Positions 1-7,414 of a stretch of DNA of 64,000 nucleotides are shown piece by piece. The position numbers and the translations under genes were made by a program. The notes below the pieces were generated by a model. It had not been told where the DNA came from and did no database searches. It saw only the letters and a program-made list of their open reading frames with translations. Where the stretch lies: contig JACKPC010000001.1 of NCBI GenBank assembly GCA_024233835.1, positions 1,178,001-1,242,000 of the forward strand. The letters are read 5' to 3'. The DNA comes from Leptospiraceae bacterium. GTDB taxonomy: Bacteria; Spirochaetota; Leptospiria; Leptospirales; Leptospiraceae. Position 1 is the stretch's first letter; every line of letters begins with the position of its first letter.

Positions 1-708
1 CTCTTCTAAGGGAAGTTCTACCCTGAATGCTTTTGTATCAACAAGGTTTTCATAGGTAATTTCATAGCCTTTAGAAGCTTCTAATAAATTTTCTTCTCCA
101 AATTGGTTTTTATACGGTTTATAACAATCTATATAAATATCTTCTGCTGCGCAAAAAAATCCACTACGGAAAGCACCACAATCCCCATCGGGTTTCAATA
201 CATATAAAAGACCGGAATAGGCCCCGGTCGGAACTTTCACCAGAAGATCTTTTGATGTCCATTTCTGGATAAGCTCGTAGTTTTCCTGTATTTCTGTAGA
301 GCTTAATTTATTTCCATAGTCATTCACAATTTCAGCGCTGAGAGTATTGATTTTGACCGTATTATTTTCAGCAATGGGTTCGAAGTTTTTTCCTTTTATC
401 AGGATAACCGAAGCAGTAAAATAGGTAGGAATGGTAGCCAGACCGGAAAAATTAAGCCCTCCGGAACTACTCTGACGCGTACTGGCCCTTACACTTTCGG
501 AAGTAGGAAAGAGATACTGGTCGGTCGTAATGGCAGGATATACCCTCTGTGGCTCAATAGACGTTATTTCTACGTTATTGACCGGGATACGAACTCCAAG
601 AATTCCGGATTCCAAAATCACATTCTTCATAAAATCACCCTTTGGATTCGGGTCATCCTTACAGGCTCCGAAGATAAATAGGATGAAAAGGAATAATAAG
701 TTTTTCAT
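1..708 (-). CDS. Partial lipoprotein, C-terminus outside window
   Basis: A minus-strand reading frame stays open from an ATG at 708 to the window edge (236 codons, no stop). The N-terminus has a short basic residue, a run of Leu/Phe/Ile and the lipobox-like FGAC at residues 13-16, followed by an acidic charged stretch (KDD), as expected for an exported lipoprotein of a spirochaete. The rest is beta-rich and moderately hydrophilic, with two cysteine-containing segments near residues 181-199 (DGDCGAFRSGFFCAAEDIY). I do not recognise a family; an IPT/TIG-like fold is possible from segments such as SVILIKGKNF but is not established. It is divergent from the crotonase gene at 785, so both promoters must lie in the short gap. 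Confidence 0.75.
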   Translation of the reverse strand, partial: MKNLLFLFILFIFGACKDDPNPKGDFMKNVILESGILGVRIPVNNVEITSIEPQRVYPAITTDQYLFPTSESVRASTRQSSSGGLNFSGLATIPTYFTASVILIKGKNFEPIAENNTVKINTLSAEIVNDYGNKLSSTEIQENYELIQKWTSKDLLVKVPTGAYSGLLYVLKPDGDCGAFRSGFFCAAEDIYIDCYKPYKNQFGEENLLEASKGYEITYENLVDTKAFRVELPLEE

Positions 709-784
709 AATGACAGTCCTATTCAATTTACTAATCTGTTGTAATTTTAAGCCCTGATTTTTATTATGCAAGAAAATAATAACT

Positions 785-1561
785 ATGCCCGTTATTTTAA
801 AAAAAATCCAGAACAATCACGTAGAGCTAAGATTTAACCGGCCTGAACTGAGAAACGCCATCAGCCGGGACTTATTAAACGAATTTCAATCCGCTCTTCT
901 CGAACTCAAAAGTAGGGAGGAAATCCGTTCTTTAGTCCTTACCGGCGAGGGCGACAGGGCTTTTTGTGCCGGTGCCGACCTGAAAGAGAGAAAGCAGATG
1001 TCTCCGGAAGAGGTACGAAGCTTTTTGCGTGATTTTCGAGACAGTCTCGGACTTTTAGAATCTTTACCCTTCCCAACTATAGCCGTTTTAAATGGGGATG
1101 CATTCGGAGGGGGTTTGGAGATTGCCCTGGCCTGTGATATACGACTCGCAGTAGAACACGCTATAATGGCTTTACCCGAAACAAAATTAGGAATCATTCC
1201 CGGTGCCGGGGGAACCCAGAGGCTTGCAAGGCTTATTGGCCTGTCAGGGGCAAAAGACATGATTTTCACAGGTAGATTTTTAAATGCAGGAGAAGGAAAA
1301 GAATACGGAGTAATTAACCGGGTTTTATCCTCAGCCAATACGGAGAAAGAGCTGGAATCATACCTATCCGGGATTTATGAGGCAGCTCCTCTTTCTTTAA
1401 AGTTTGCTAAAAAAGCTATAGAAATAGGTTTTGAGACCTCCCTGGAGAAGGGTCTGGATATAGAAAAAGAGTTTTATGAGAAAACTCTCGGGACAAAAGA
1501 TAGACTGGAAGGTCTCGAGGCCTTTGCCGAAAAGCGAAAACCGGTTTACAGGGGAGAATAA
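785..1561 (+). CDS. Enoyl-CoA hydratase/isomerase (crotonase family)
   Basis: 258 residues, the usual crotonase length. The oxyanion-hole segments are present: AFCAGADLKE (59-68) and GDAFGGGLEIALACD (104-118). Both catalytic glutamates of hydratases are kept, E112 in GGGLE and E132 in LPETKLGIIPG. The LPETKLGIIPGAGGTQRL segment resembles AUH/methylglutaconyl-CoA hydratase-like members more than fatty-acid beta-oxidation trifunctional enzymes, but substrate cannot be fixed from sequence. It would hydrate a 2-enoyl-CoA in the cytoplasm, in fatty-acid or branched-chain amino-acid breakdown. Its TAA overlaps the ATG of dcd by one base (TAATG), so the two are co-translated although they are not metabolically related. 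Confidence 0.9.
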   Translation: MPVILKKIQNNHVELRFNRPELRNAISRDLLNEFQSALLELKSREEIRSLVLTGEGDRAFCAGADLKERKQMSPEEVRSFLRDFRDSLGLLESLPFPTIAVLNGDAFGGGLEIALACDIRLAVEHAIMALPETKLGIIPGAGGTQRLARLIGLSGAKDMIFTGRFLNAGEGKEYGVINRVLSSANTEKELESYLSGIYEAAPLSLKFAKKAIEIGFETSLEKGLDIEKEFYEKTLGTKDRLEGLEAFAEKRKPVYRGE

Positions 1562-2079
1562 TGATACTCACAGGAAATGAAATAAAAGACAGGCTAAATA
1601 AAGATATTTTCATCCAGCCTTATGATGAAAAACTTCTGAATCCCAATTCGTATAACCTTCGTTTATACGAGGAATTAATGGTTTATACCCAGACTCCACT
1701 CGACATGAAAAAACCCAACCCGACGAAACTCCTTAAAATTCCGGCGGAAGGTTTGATTCTGGAACCGGGACGACTTTATCTCGGAAGAACCCTTGAATAT
1801 ACAGAAACTCATAATTTAGTTCCCATGCTGGAAGGTCGTTCTTCTATCGGCAGACTCGGCATGTTTGTACATATTACTGCCGGTTTTGGAGATGTCGGTT
1901 TTAAGGGTTTTTGGACCTTAGAAATATCCGTTATTCAGCCCCTTATTATTTATCCCGGCATTCCTATCTGCCAGATTTTTTATCACACCGTTACCGGCAA
2001 TATTACTGAATACGATTCCGGAAAATACCAGGGAAATACAGGAATCCAGCCTTCTTATTTGTATAAGGATTTTGAGTGA
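1561..2079 (+). CDS. dcd: dCTP deaminase
   Basis: 172 residues, standard for the trimeric dCTP deaminase/dUTPase fold. It converts dCTP to dUTP and ammonia to feed dTMP synthesis. The signature EGRSSIGRLGMFVH (91-104) holds the phosphate-binding Arg/Ser pair, and FKGFWTLEIS (114-123) carries the catalytic glutamate E121. The whole protein reads like leptospiral Dcd as I remember it, including the C-terminal tail with GKYQGNTGIQPS. Its start overlaps the end of the crotonase gene; the DUF2147 gene follows after seven bases, suggesting one operon through tlyA. Whether it also hydrolyses dUTP (bifunctional type) cannot be told here. Confidence 0.93.
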   Translation: MILTGNEIKDRLNKDIFIQPYDEKLLNPNSYNLRLYEELMVYTQTPLDMKKPNPTKLLKIPAEGLILEPGRLYLGRTLEYTETHNLVPMLEGRSSIGRLGMFVHITAGFGDVGFKGFWTLEISVIQPLIIYPGIPICQIFYHTVTGNITEYDSGKYQGNTGIQPSYLYKDFE

Positions 2080-2086
2080 AAGATAG

Positions 2087-2551
2087 ATGCGAGTTTTTTT
2101 TCGTCATCTGAAGAAACCGGCTCGATTGCTCTCTTTCTGCATTATCTTTGTTTCTATTTTCCCCTTTCCGCTTTTCTCCAAATCTCCCTCGATTCTTGGT
2201 TTTTGGAGGACGATAGATGAAAAAGGAAATCAAAAATCTATAGTAAAAATTTTCCAACAGAACGGAAAACTCTACGGTAAAATCGTAGGACTCACGGAAC
2301 CCTACGACAAAGATGGAAAACAAAAAGTCTGTACGAAATGCAAAGGTGAGGAGAAAAATATGCCTCTTATTGGTCTTACCATTATCAAAGGTTTAAGACA
2401 TAATGGCGAAGCCTATGTGGGAGGAACCATTCTCGATCCCATTTTCGGAGAAGAATATGATTGTCGGCTCAAAATGAAAGGGGAAAACCTCGAAGTCTAC
2501 GGTTTCATCTACTCGAATCTTGTAGCTCGAATGCAAATTTGGATAAGATAA
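2087..2551 (+). CDS. DUF2147 family exported protein
   Basis: 154 residues with an N-terminal basic segment and a hydrophobic helix (roughly 13-30) ending in LFSKS, consistent with export. The mature part follows the DUF2147 pattern: GFWRTIDEKGNQKSIVKIF, then GKLYGKIVGLTEP, the paired cysteines CTKC (85-88 region), IIKGLRHNGEAYVGG, ILDPIFGEEYDCRLK and the closing GFIYSNLVARMQIWIR. Members are small beta-barrel-like periplasmic proteins of unknown role. It sits between dcd and tlyA in the same direction and its 3' end overlaps the start chosen for tlyA, which points to shared transcription rather than shared function. Confidence 0.8.
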   Translation: MRVFFRHLKKPARLLSFCIIFVSIFPFPLFSKSPSILGFWRTIDEKGNQKSIVKIFQQNGKLYGKIVGLTEPYDKDGKQKVCTKCKGEEKNMPLIGLTIIKGLRHNGEAYVGGTILDPIFGEEYDCRLKMKGENLEVYGFIYSNLVARMQIWIR

Positions 2552-3300
2552 AAAAGAAAAAATTAAAAGATCTCTTATTAGAAAGAGGTCTCTGTGATAA
2601 CGAACAAAAAGCACGTTCTTTGATTCTCTCCGGTTCGGTACTGGTGAATGAAATAAAGGTGAACGGTGAAAACCGCTTATTTAAAGAGGACGTCCAAATT
2701 CGTCTACTTCATGTAATTCCGGAATACGTCAGCCGTGGTGCCTATAAACTCTTAGGGGGTTTTGAAGCGTTTCCGGTGAATGTCCAGGATAAAATTTGCC
2801 TTGACCTGGGAGCTTCCACAGGTGGCTTTACGGAAATCCTCTTAGCTAATGGTGCAAGAAAAGTTTATGCTTTTGACGTGGGTTACGGACAACTGGCCGG
2901 AAAATTACGAAACGATCCGAGAGTAGTGGTTCATGATAGATTCCATATAAAGAATCTGAGTCTTTCCTGTCTGGACGAGAAAGATATATCCGAGCTTTTC
3001 ATAGTAATGGATTTAAGTTTTATTTCCCTGAAACGAGTATTTCCAACTATTCAAAATCTTAAATTAGAATATTCGGAATTACTAATGGAAGGAATCAGCC
3101 TTTTAAAACCTCAATTTGAATGCAAGGGACAGGAATTAGAAAAAGGTATTGTAAGAGATCCCCGTGTTCACTTTAAAGTCATACGGAAAATCTGGCGGTT
3201 TTTAAAGAACCATGCAGGTGTGCGGCATCTTCAAATTGCCGATTCCCCGATACGGGGAAATTCCGGGAACCGGGAGTTTTTACTTTATTGGAAAATGTAA
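2539..3300 (+). CDS. tlyA: TlyA-type rRNA 2'-O-methyltransferase / hemolysin homologue
   Basis: S4 RNA-binding domain (roughly residues 6-65: RGLCDNEQKARSLILSGSV) followed by an FtsJ/RrmJ-type methyltransferase with the SAM motif LDLGASTGGFTE. TlyA methylates ribose in 16S/23S rRNA; some homologues were first reported as haemolysins. The frame is open from a TTG at 2461, but that start would overlap DUF2147 by 91 bases and add a low-complexity tail. The in-frame TTG at 2539 gives 253 residues, close to family size, and overlaps by only 13 bases, so I use it. No strong Shine-Dalgarno is visible for either start. Confidence 0.85.
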   Translation: MDKIKKKKLKDLLLERGLCDNEQKARSLILSGSVLVNEIKVNGENRLFKEDVQIRLLHVIPEYVSRGAYKLLGGFEAFPVNVQDKICLDLGASTGGFTEILLANGARKVYAFDVGYGQLAGKLRNDPRVVVHDRFHIKNLSLSCLDEKDISELFIVMDLSFISLKRVFPTIQNLKLEYSELLMEGISLLKPQFECKGQELEKGIVRDPRVHFKVIRKIWRFLKNHAGVRHLQIADSPIRGNSGNREFLLYWKM

Positions 3301-3397
3301 ACCCTTGTCGACCTATGAGTGGAGATTTGGTAAGAATAGGCCACCGAATCTTCTCTCGTTGGCACAGCAGCTACTCTATTGTACAACTAAGTCTAAA

Positions 3398-3733
3398 TCA
3401 AACTTCAAGAGCATCTTTTAAATACTCCTGCAAACGCCCGGTATTTTTATTATTCTTTTTTCTTATAGTAGGGTCTATAATTTGTAAAAGCCAGTCTGAT
3501 TTTTGACCGCTATAGTGTTCTATTAATCTTTTTTCGACAGCGGCAGGTTGCCAGACAGAAAGTCTTTCCAGTCCCATACACTCTTCTATTGTTGCTTTTC
3601 TTCTATTGCCACTTTGGACAATTTCAAAGACTTCCGGATTTAGAGTATCCTGAGCAAAGCGGGGTGGCTCTATTAGTAGCGATTCTTCCAGAGGAATTTT
3701 TCCAATTTTTGTAACCCTCCGGTAAACCCACCT
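3398..3733 (-). pseudogene. Remnant ORF without start codon
   Basis: On the minus strand a frame of 111 codons runs from just after an in-frame TGA (3734-3736) to a stop at 3398-3400. The translation has normal protein composition (for example FAQDTLNPEVFEIV, ECMGLERLSVWQP, KSDWLLQIIDPTIRKK), unlike the shadow frames here. There is no ATG, GTG or TTG near its 5' end; the first ATG is about halfway through. Its 5' side abuts the IS66 fragment at about 3752, so it looks like the 3' end of a gene cut by the insertion. I do not recognise the family. Confidence 0.45.
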
Positions 3734-3751
3734 TCACAAGCTCCAGGAAGT

Positions 3752-4009
3752 GTGCTACGCTTGGAGCATGAAAACATCACCAAACTGGGAAGAAAGAATT
3801 GGCAATTTTCCTATTCTCCCAGTGGTGCAAGGGCAAGTGCAATTTATTATACTCTGATTGAAAATGCAAAACTATGCGGTCTGGATCCTTACCAATATCT
3901 TAAAATCGTTTTTGATGAGATAGTGAGAAATCCCAATTTCGATCCGAAAGATTTGACTCCTCAGGCTATCGCAAAAAAACTAAAAGAAGACTCAGCAGCT
4001 ACAACTTAA
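3752..4009 (+). pseudogene. IS66 family transposase, C-terminal fragment
   Basis: The 85-residue translation contains GRKNWQFSYSPSGARAS followed by YYTLIENAKLCGLDPYQYLKIVFDEI, which is the conserved C-terminal end of IS66-family (DDE) transposases. About five-sixths of a normal ~500-residue TnpC is missing; the apparent GTG start is simply the edge of the surviving part. It cannot be active. The downstream terminal inverted repeat of the element is still there. Transposition would have joined this element to the neighbouring defence island, whose last gene ends about 100 bases away. Confidence 0.75.
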
Positions 4010-4062
4010 ATTCTACCTCCGGGGCCCGGTGCAACCGGGGGGTGGGTTCATGATACGCTTAC
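3752..4062 (+). mobile_element. IS66-type element, right end only
   Basis: Consists of the transposase 3' fragment, a perfect 6-bp stem with a three-base loop at 4025-4039 (CCCGGT-GCA-ACCGGG), and an end reading GATACGCTTAC at 4052-4062. On the other strand this begins GTAAGCGTATC, the GTAAG start typical of IS66 termini. The matching left end and the TnpA/TnpB genes are not found on the tlyA side, so the element is deleted or rearranged there. If intact at this side, the eight bases after 4062 would be half of a target duplication. Confidence 0.6.
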
Positions 4063-4157
4063 TTTTTCCATATCATTTAAACGGGAATAAAACGGATGGA
4101 AAGTATATTTGGCTACCTAAACCAATCTCGGTAGCTAATGTTTCTTTGTTATATAAA

Positions 4158-5126
4158 TTATGCTTTTGTAATTTTTTCTCCTATATATACAATGTAGATT
4201 TGTTTATTCCCTTCATCATCTTCAATTCTATCCGGCCAGGTAAAGTGGATTCGGTATTGATCATTAAAAGCTCTCGCTTTTCCGTGCCAGGGGCAGAAAA
4301 CTTGAGTTCCATTAATATCAAAAGTTAATCCAGTTTGAAACTTATTTTTATTTGTTTGTGACTCATCTGAAAAATCTGCTTTTTCTCCCTGAAAATATTG
4401 TTTTATGATTTCAAGTCCTCTTTGGTTTAATCCACCCAGAAAATCAAAACAAGAAGATAGTTCATTTAAAATTGATAATAGGCTGGATAATTTTTTCATT
4501 AATGCTGAATTGAAAGGAAACTTTTTAATAGGCTCAAATGTATTTTCAGTATATTTTACTTCTGTATTATGTTGTTTCATTTGACTTTCCCATTTTTCCC
4601 AGGAGTCAGGTTGAACTTCAGGGTAAGCGATTTTTACCTGAGGTAAGTTCCAATAATTTTCTATATTTATTTTAGAACTTTTAGTGCTATTTAGATGATG
4701 GGTAACTTCGATAGGTGTAAAATTATATTTTGAAGGTTTAAAAGATACCGTAGAGGAATCAATACCATCCTCATTTTTAAAAGCTACCTGTGCCAATGAA
4801 AAATCTGTAATAATGCCAGAAATATTATCTTCATAATATTCATCAGGGTTGTGAATAGGAGGATTAGATTCCCAAAAATGACCGGATTTTTGTAGCCAAT
4901 TTAAAATTACTCTTTTAAAGTTTTTGTCATTATAAGCTGAAATTGCTTGTAAAAAATTCATTGAATTTGAAATTTGCCTGTTTTGTAATTTTAAACTAAT
5001 GTATACAGCAAAACTATGATTTCTTAAATAAGAGTTCATATTGTATAGATTTCTTAAACTTATAATAAAATCATTTTCATTAGAAAATTGACCGTGTAAA
5101 GAAAGTTCATTGATATAAAAGTCCAT
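4158..5126 (-). CDS. Unknown protein, third gene of DUF262/DUF3696 module
   Basis: 322 residues from the ATG at 5126, which has GGGGAGA six bases upstream and lies two bases after the stop of the ATPase gene; the longer frame begins at a TTG at 5141. I recognise the opening FYINELSLHGQF as characteristic of proteins that recur beside DUF3696 ATPases, but I know no function. No signal peptide or membrane segment. Visible features: a Glu/Asn-rich middle with PIEVTHHLN, PDSWEKWESQ, and a C-terminal HGKARAFNDQYRIHFTWPDR followed by a small beta strand (QIYIVYIGEK). No convincing PD-(D/E)XK, HNH or Toprim motif. Its coupling to the ATPase suggests it is the module's effector or adaptor; that is inference. 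Confidence 0.7.
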   Translation of the reverse strand: MDFYINELSLHGQFSNENDFIISLRNLYNMNSYLRNHSFAVYISLKLQNRQISNSMNFLQAISAYNDKNFKRVILNWLQKSGHFWESNPPIHNPDEYYEDNISGIITDFSLAQVAFKNEDGIDSSTVSFKPSKYNFTPIEVTHHLNSTKSSKINIENYWNLPQVKIAYPEVQPDSWEKWESQMKQHNTEVKYTENTFEPIKKFPFNSALMKKLSSLLSILNELSSCFDFLGGLNQRGLEIIKQYFQGEKADFSDESQTNKNKFQTGLTFDINGTQVFCPWHGKARAFNDQYRIHFTWPDRIEDDEGNKQIYIVYIGEKITKA

Positions 5127-5128
5127 AT

Positions 5129-6280
5129 CTATTCTCCCCAATCAGTAAAGTATTCAAGATCTTTATCAAACTGGTCAAAAAAGCCTTCCGGCCAAAAATC
5201 TAAATTTCCTTTTTGATCTACAGAAGGGTTTGTAATTTCTGCATTTCCTTCTTCATTGGTTTGGAAAAAATAAAACAGCACATCTTGAGCTTTAATTTTT
5301 TCCTGTTTTAAGGCTTTTCTCACTCCGTTTAGTACATGATCGCTATGTGTCTCAAAGATAACTTGAATTCCTGCTGATGCAATTATTGCGAGAAAATAGC
5401 CTACCATAGATTGTCCTTCAGGATGGAGATGTGATTCAGGATTTTGAATTAGGACTACATTTTTTTCTTTCTGTCCGATGCAAGCGGTAATGATAGGTAG
5501 TAGGTGTGTAATCCCAAAACCAACATTTTGCGGTCGATGAAACCTGCTGGTTCGGTTGGTTCGGATTCCCATAGTAACCACATTCGCATCATTTACAACA
5601 TTGATCTGCATTTCAAATCCCGGAAAAAAATCATTCATCCAGCCTTCTACCTGACGAATCAACTTATTATCATATTCTTTTTTTTGTATCTTTGTTGAAA
5701 TCTTTTCATTTCCAAATTCATGTAAATACCATGGAGTATACTCACCCATAGAACCGATTGTTTTAGTCGAAGTTGTTGGATATGAATAAACTTCTCTGGG
5801 ACCTATTCTTTCAGCAGATAAAAAAAATAAGTTTCTCAATTTTTCTAATATATTAGAATCATCTTTATATTTTTCTATAGGTAAAAGATAAGAAAGCAAA
5901 TCATTAGACTTATACCTATATTGAATATTATTGGAATGAGCTTCTTTCAATTGGAAAAAGGGTTTATTCTTTTCATCAGGTATATCAAATTTCCAATGGA
6001 TAAACTTATCATCTTTTGTTTCAATCTTTATTCCAATTTCATTTCTTCCATAAATATCATTCACAATACTACCGGCAGTTCCTAAAGAAACATTTCTACC
6101 TTCTAAGAGTAATCGGTCGTTTGATCTATCATCAAGAAATGTTTGGTTTAATAAAGCCAAAGATTGCAGAATAGAAGACTTTCCGGAAGAGTTTAAACCT
6201 GATATTAACGTAAGTGGTGCAAATGGCACTTTTACATTTTTAAAACATTTAAAATATTCCAGCTCTAAAGAACTTATCAT
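5129..6280 (-). CDS. AAA/SMC-like ATPase with DUF3696 C-terminus
   Basis: 383 residues. N-terminal ABC/SMC-type ATPase: Walker A GLNSSGKSS (28-36), and near the end the LHPEGQ segment (NPESHLHPEGQ) and the H-loop-like FETHSDHVLNGVRKAL. The C-terminal ITNPSVDQKGNLDFWPEGFFDQFDKDL is the DUF3696 signature. It resembles the ATPase part of OLD-family proteins but has no Toprim nuclease domain. The Walker B region reads VVLIQNPESHLHP, with Gln where related proteins usually carry an acidic residue. Start ATG overlaps the DUF262 stop (ATGA) and has AAGGAG five bases upstream. Likely an NTP-driven sensor or switch in a defence module; partner genes on both sides are translationally coupled. Confidence 0.85.
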   Translation of the reverse strand: MISSLELEYFKCFKNVKVPFAPLTLISGLNSSGKSSILQSLALLNQTFLDDRSNDRLLLEGRNVSLGTAGSIVNDIYGRNEIGIKIETKDDKFIHWKFDIPDEKNKPFFQLKEAHSNNIQYRYKSNDLLSYLLPIEKYKDDSNILEKLRNLFFLSAERIGPREVYSYPTTSTKTIGSMGEYTPWYLHEFGNEKISTKIQKKEYDNKLIRQVEGWMNDFFPGFEMQINVVNDANVVTMGIRTNRTSRFHRPQNVGFGITHLLPIITACIGQKEKNVVLIQNPESHLHPEGQSMVGYFLAIIASAGIQVIFETHSDHVLNGVRKALKQEKIKAQDVLFYFFQTNEEGNAEITNPSVDQKGNLDFWPEGFFDQFDKDLEYFTDWGE

Positions 6281-7356
6281 AAATACTCCTTGTAGGCTTC
6301 TTCTACTATTTTAAATCTGGTAGTAATATTTTTGGTACTATTTGTAGATATGGTAATTGTATTTACGAATTCTTGATTTTCCATTAACTGATAAAATATT
6401 TTTCTTAAACTCTCTTCTCTTCCGGAAATTTTATCTTTTTGAATTTTCGTAAATAGTATTGAGAATACATCAAAAAGAGCAACGTTAATTGGATTTTTTC
6501 TATTCTCTCCTTCTATGCGTTTACGAAAAGTAAACTGTCCGAAAACCTTATAATTTAATTCCATACTAATTTTAAATATAGATGAAAGTTTTTCTTGCTC
6601 TTTTGGATTTTCAAAAAGAGTATTAAGATGATCTAACGTTTCCGCTAAAAAGGAATCCATATCTCCTTTATATTTTTCTATTCCAAAAATATAGAAACCA
6701 GCAAACCGATTTACAATTTCCCTGTCCCTCATTGTTTTAGGATTGATACTTTGACCTGTAGCTTTTTGAAAGACTTCCGTTTTTACCTGTTCTCTTAACC
6801 ATTGGGTAGCAGAACCTACATAAATACAGTTTCTCATCTGTTGTCTTGTTAATGGTTCTCCACTGTTTACCCTTTCAAAAATATCCAACTGGGCTTTTGG
6901 AGGAACTTTGGAATCTATTAAGTAGATAATTAAATTTGTATCTTCTATCCTGTTTTGAAAGATAGGAGATAGGTCTTTAAAGAATTTACCATTTAATTCA
7001 GGTCGATGTTCTAAACCTATTAATTTGAATTCATTATTCAAATATTGTTCAAATGTTGTAAGTCTCTGCAAACCATCAACGATAGCAGTGGTTCCGTCGA
7101 TTTTTTCAGCAAGATAAAAAACAGGTAATGGAATTCTTAGTAAAGTAGATTCGATTAGTTTACTTTGCTTTTTCTGATCCCAGACAAAATCTCTCTGGTA
7201 ATCAGGAATCGTTAGGTATTGACCACTTTTTATTCTTCTAACAATTTCAAAAACACTACGTGATTCCTGACGGATTAAAAAGCTATCAATAGGATAATCG
7301 CTTTTCTCATCCGGGTTCTCTTCCGGTTCTTCATACTTGTTTTCATCTATTTGCAT
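6277..7356 (-). CDS. DUF262 domain protein
   Basis: 359 residues. The ParB/Srx-like DUF262 fold is shown by IPDYQRDFVWD (50-60), VDGLQRLTT (93-101; the family usually has DGQQR) and FERVNSGEPLTRQQMRN (160-176). DUF262 is the N-terminal nucleotide-hydrolysing/nuclease-associated domain of the modification-dependent enzyme GmrSD and is common in phage-defence operons. The GmrD-like DUF1524 HNH domain is absent; the C-terminal half is helical with no visible nuclease motif. First gene of the three-gene module; its stop overlaps the ATPase start by four bases. The upstream TIGR04141-like gene ends 58 bases before its ATG. Confidence 0.85.
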   Translation of the reverse strand: MQIDENKYEEPEENPDEKSDYPIDSFLIRQESRSVFEIVRRIKSGQYLTIPDYQRDFVWDQKKQSKLIESTLLRIPLPVFYLAEKIDGTTAIVDGLQRLTTFEQYLNNEFKLIGLEHRPELNGKFFKDLSPIFQNRIEDTNLIIYLIDSKVPPKAQLDIFERVNSGEPLTRQQMRNCIYVGSATQWLREQVKTEVFQKATGQSINPKTMRDREIVNRFAGFYIFGIEKYKGDMDSFLAETLDHLNTLFENPKEQEKLSSIFKISMELNYKVFGQFTFRKRIEGENRKNPINVALFDVFSILFTKIQKDKISGREESLRKIFYQLMENQEFVNTITISTNSTKNITTRFKIVEEAYKEYL

Positions 7357-7414
7357 ATTTTACTCTCTTATTATTTCTCTCTATTTTTCAAATTTTAAAC
7401 CGAATATAATTGAA

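Noticed and set aside
886..1338. Long minus-strand frame inside the crotonase gene
   Set aside because: Shadow of the enoyl-CoA hydratase; low-complexity Ser/Pro/Arg translation with no motif.
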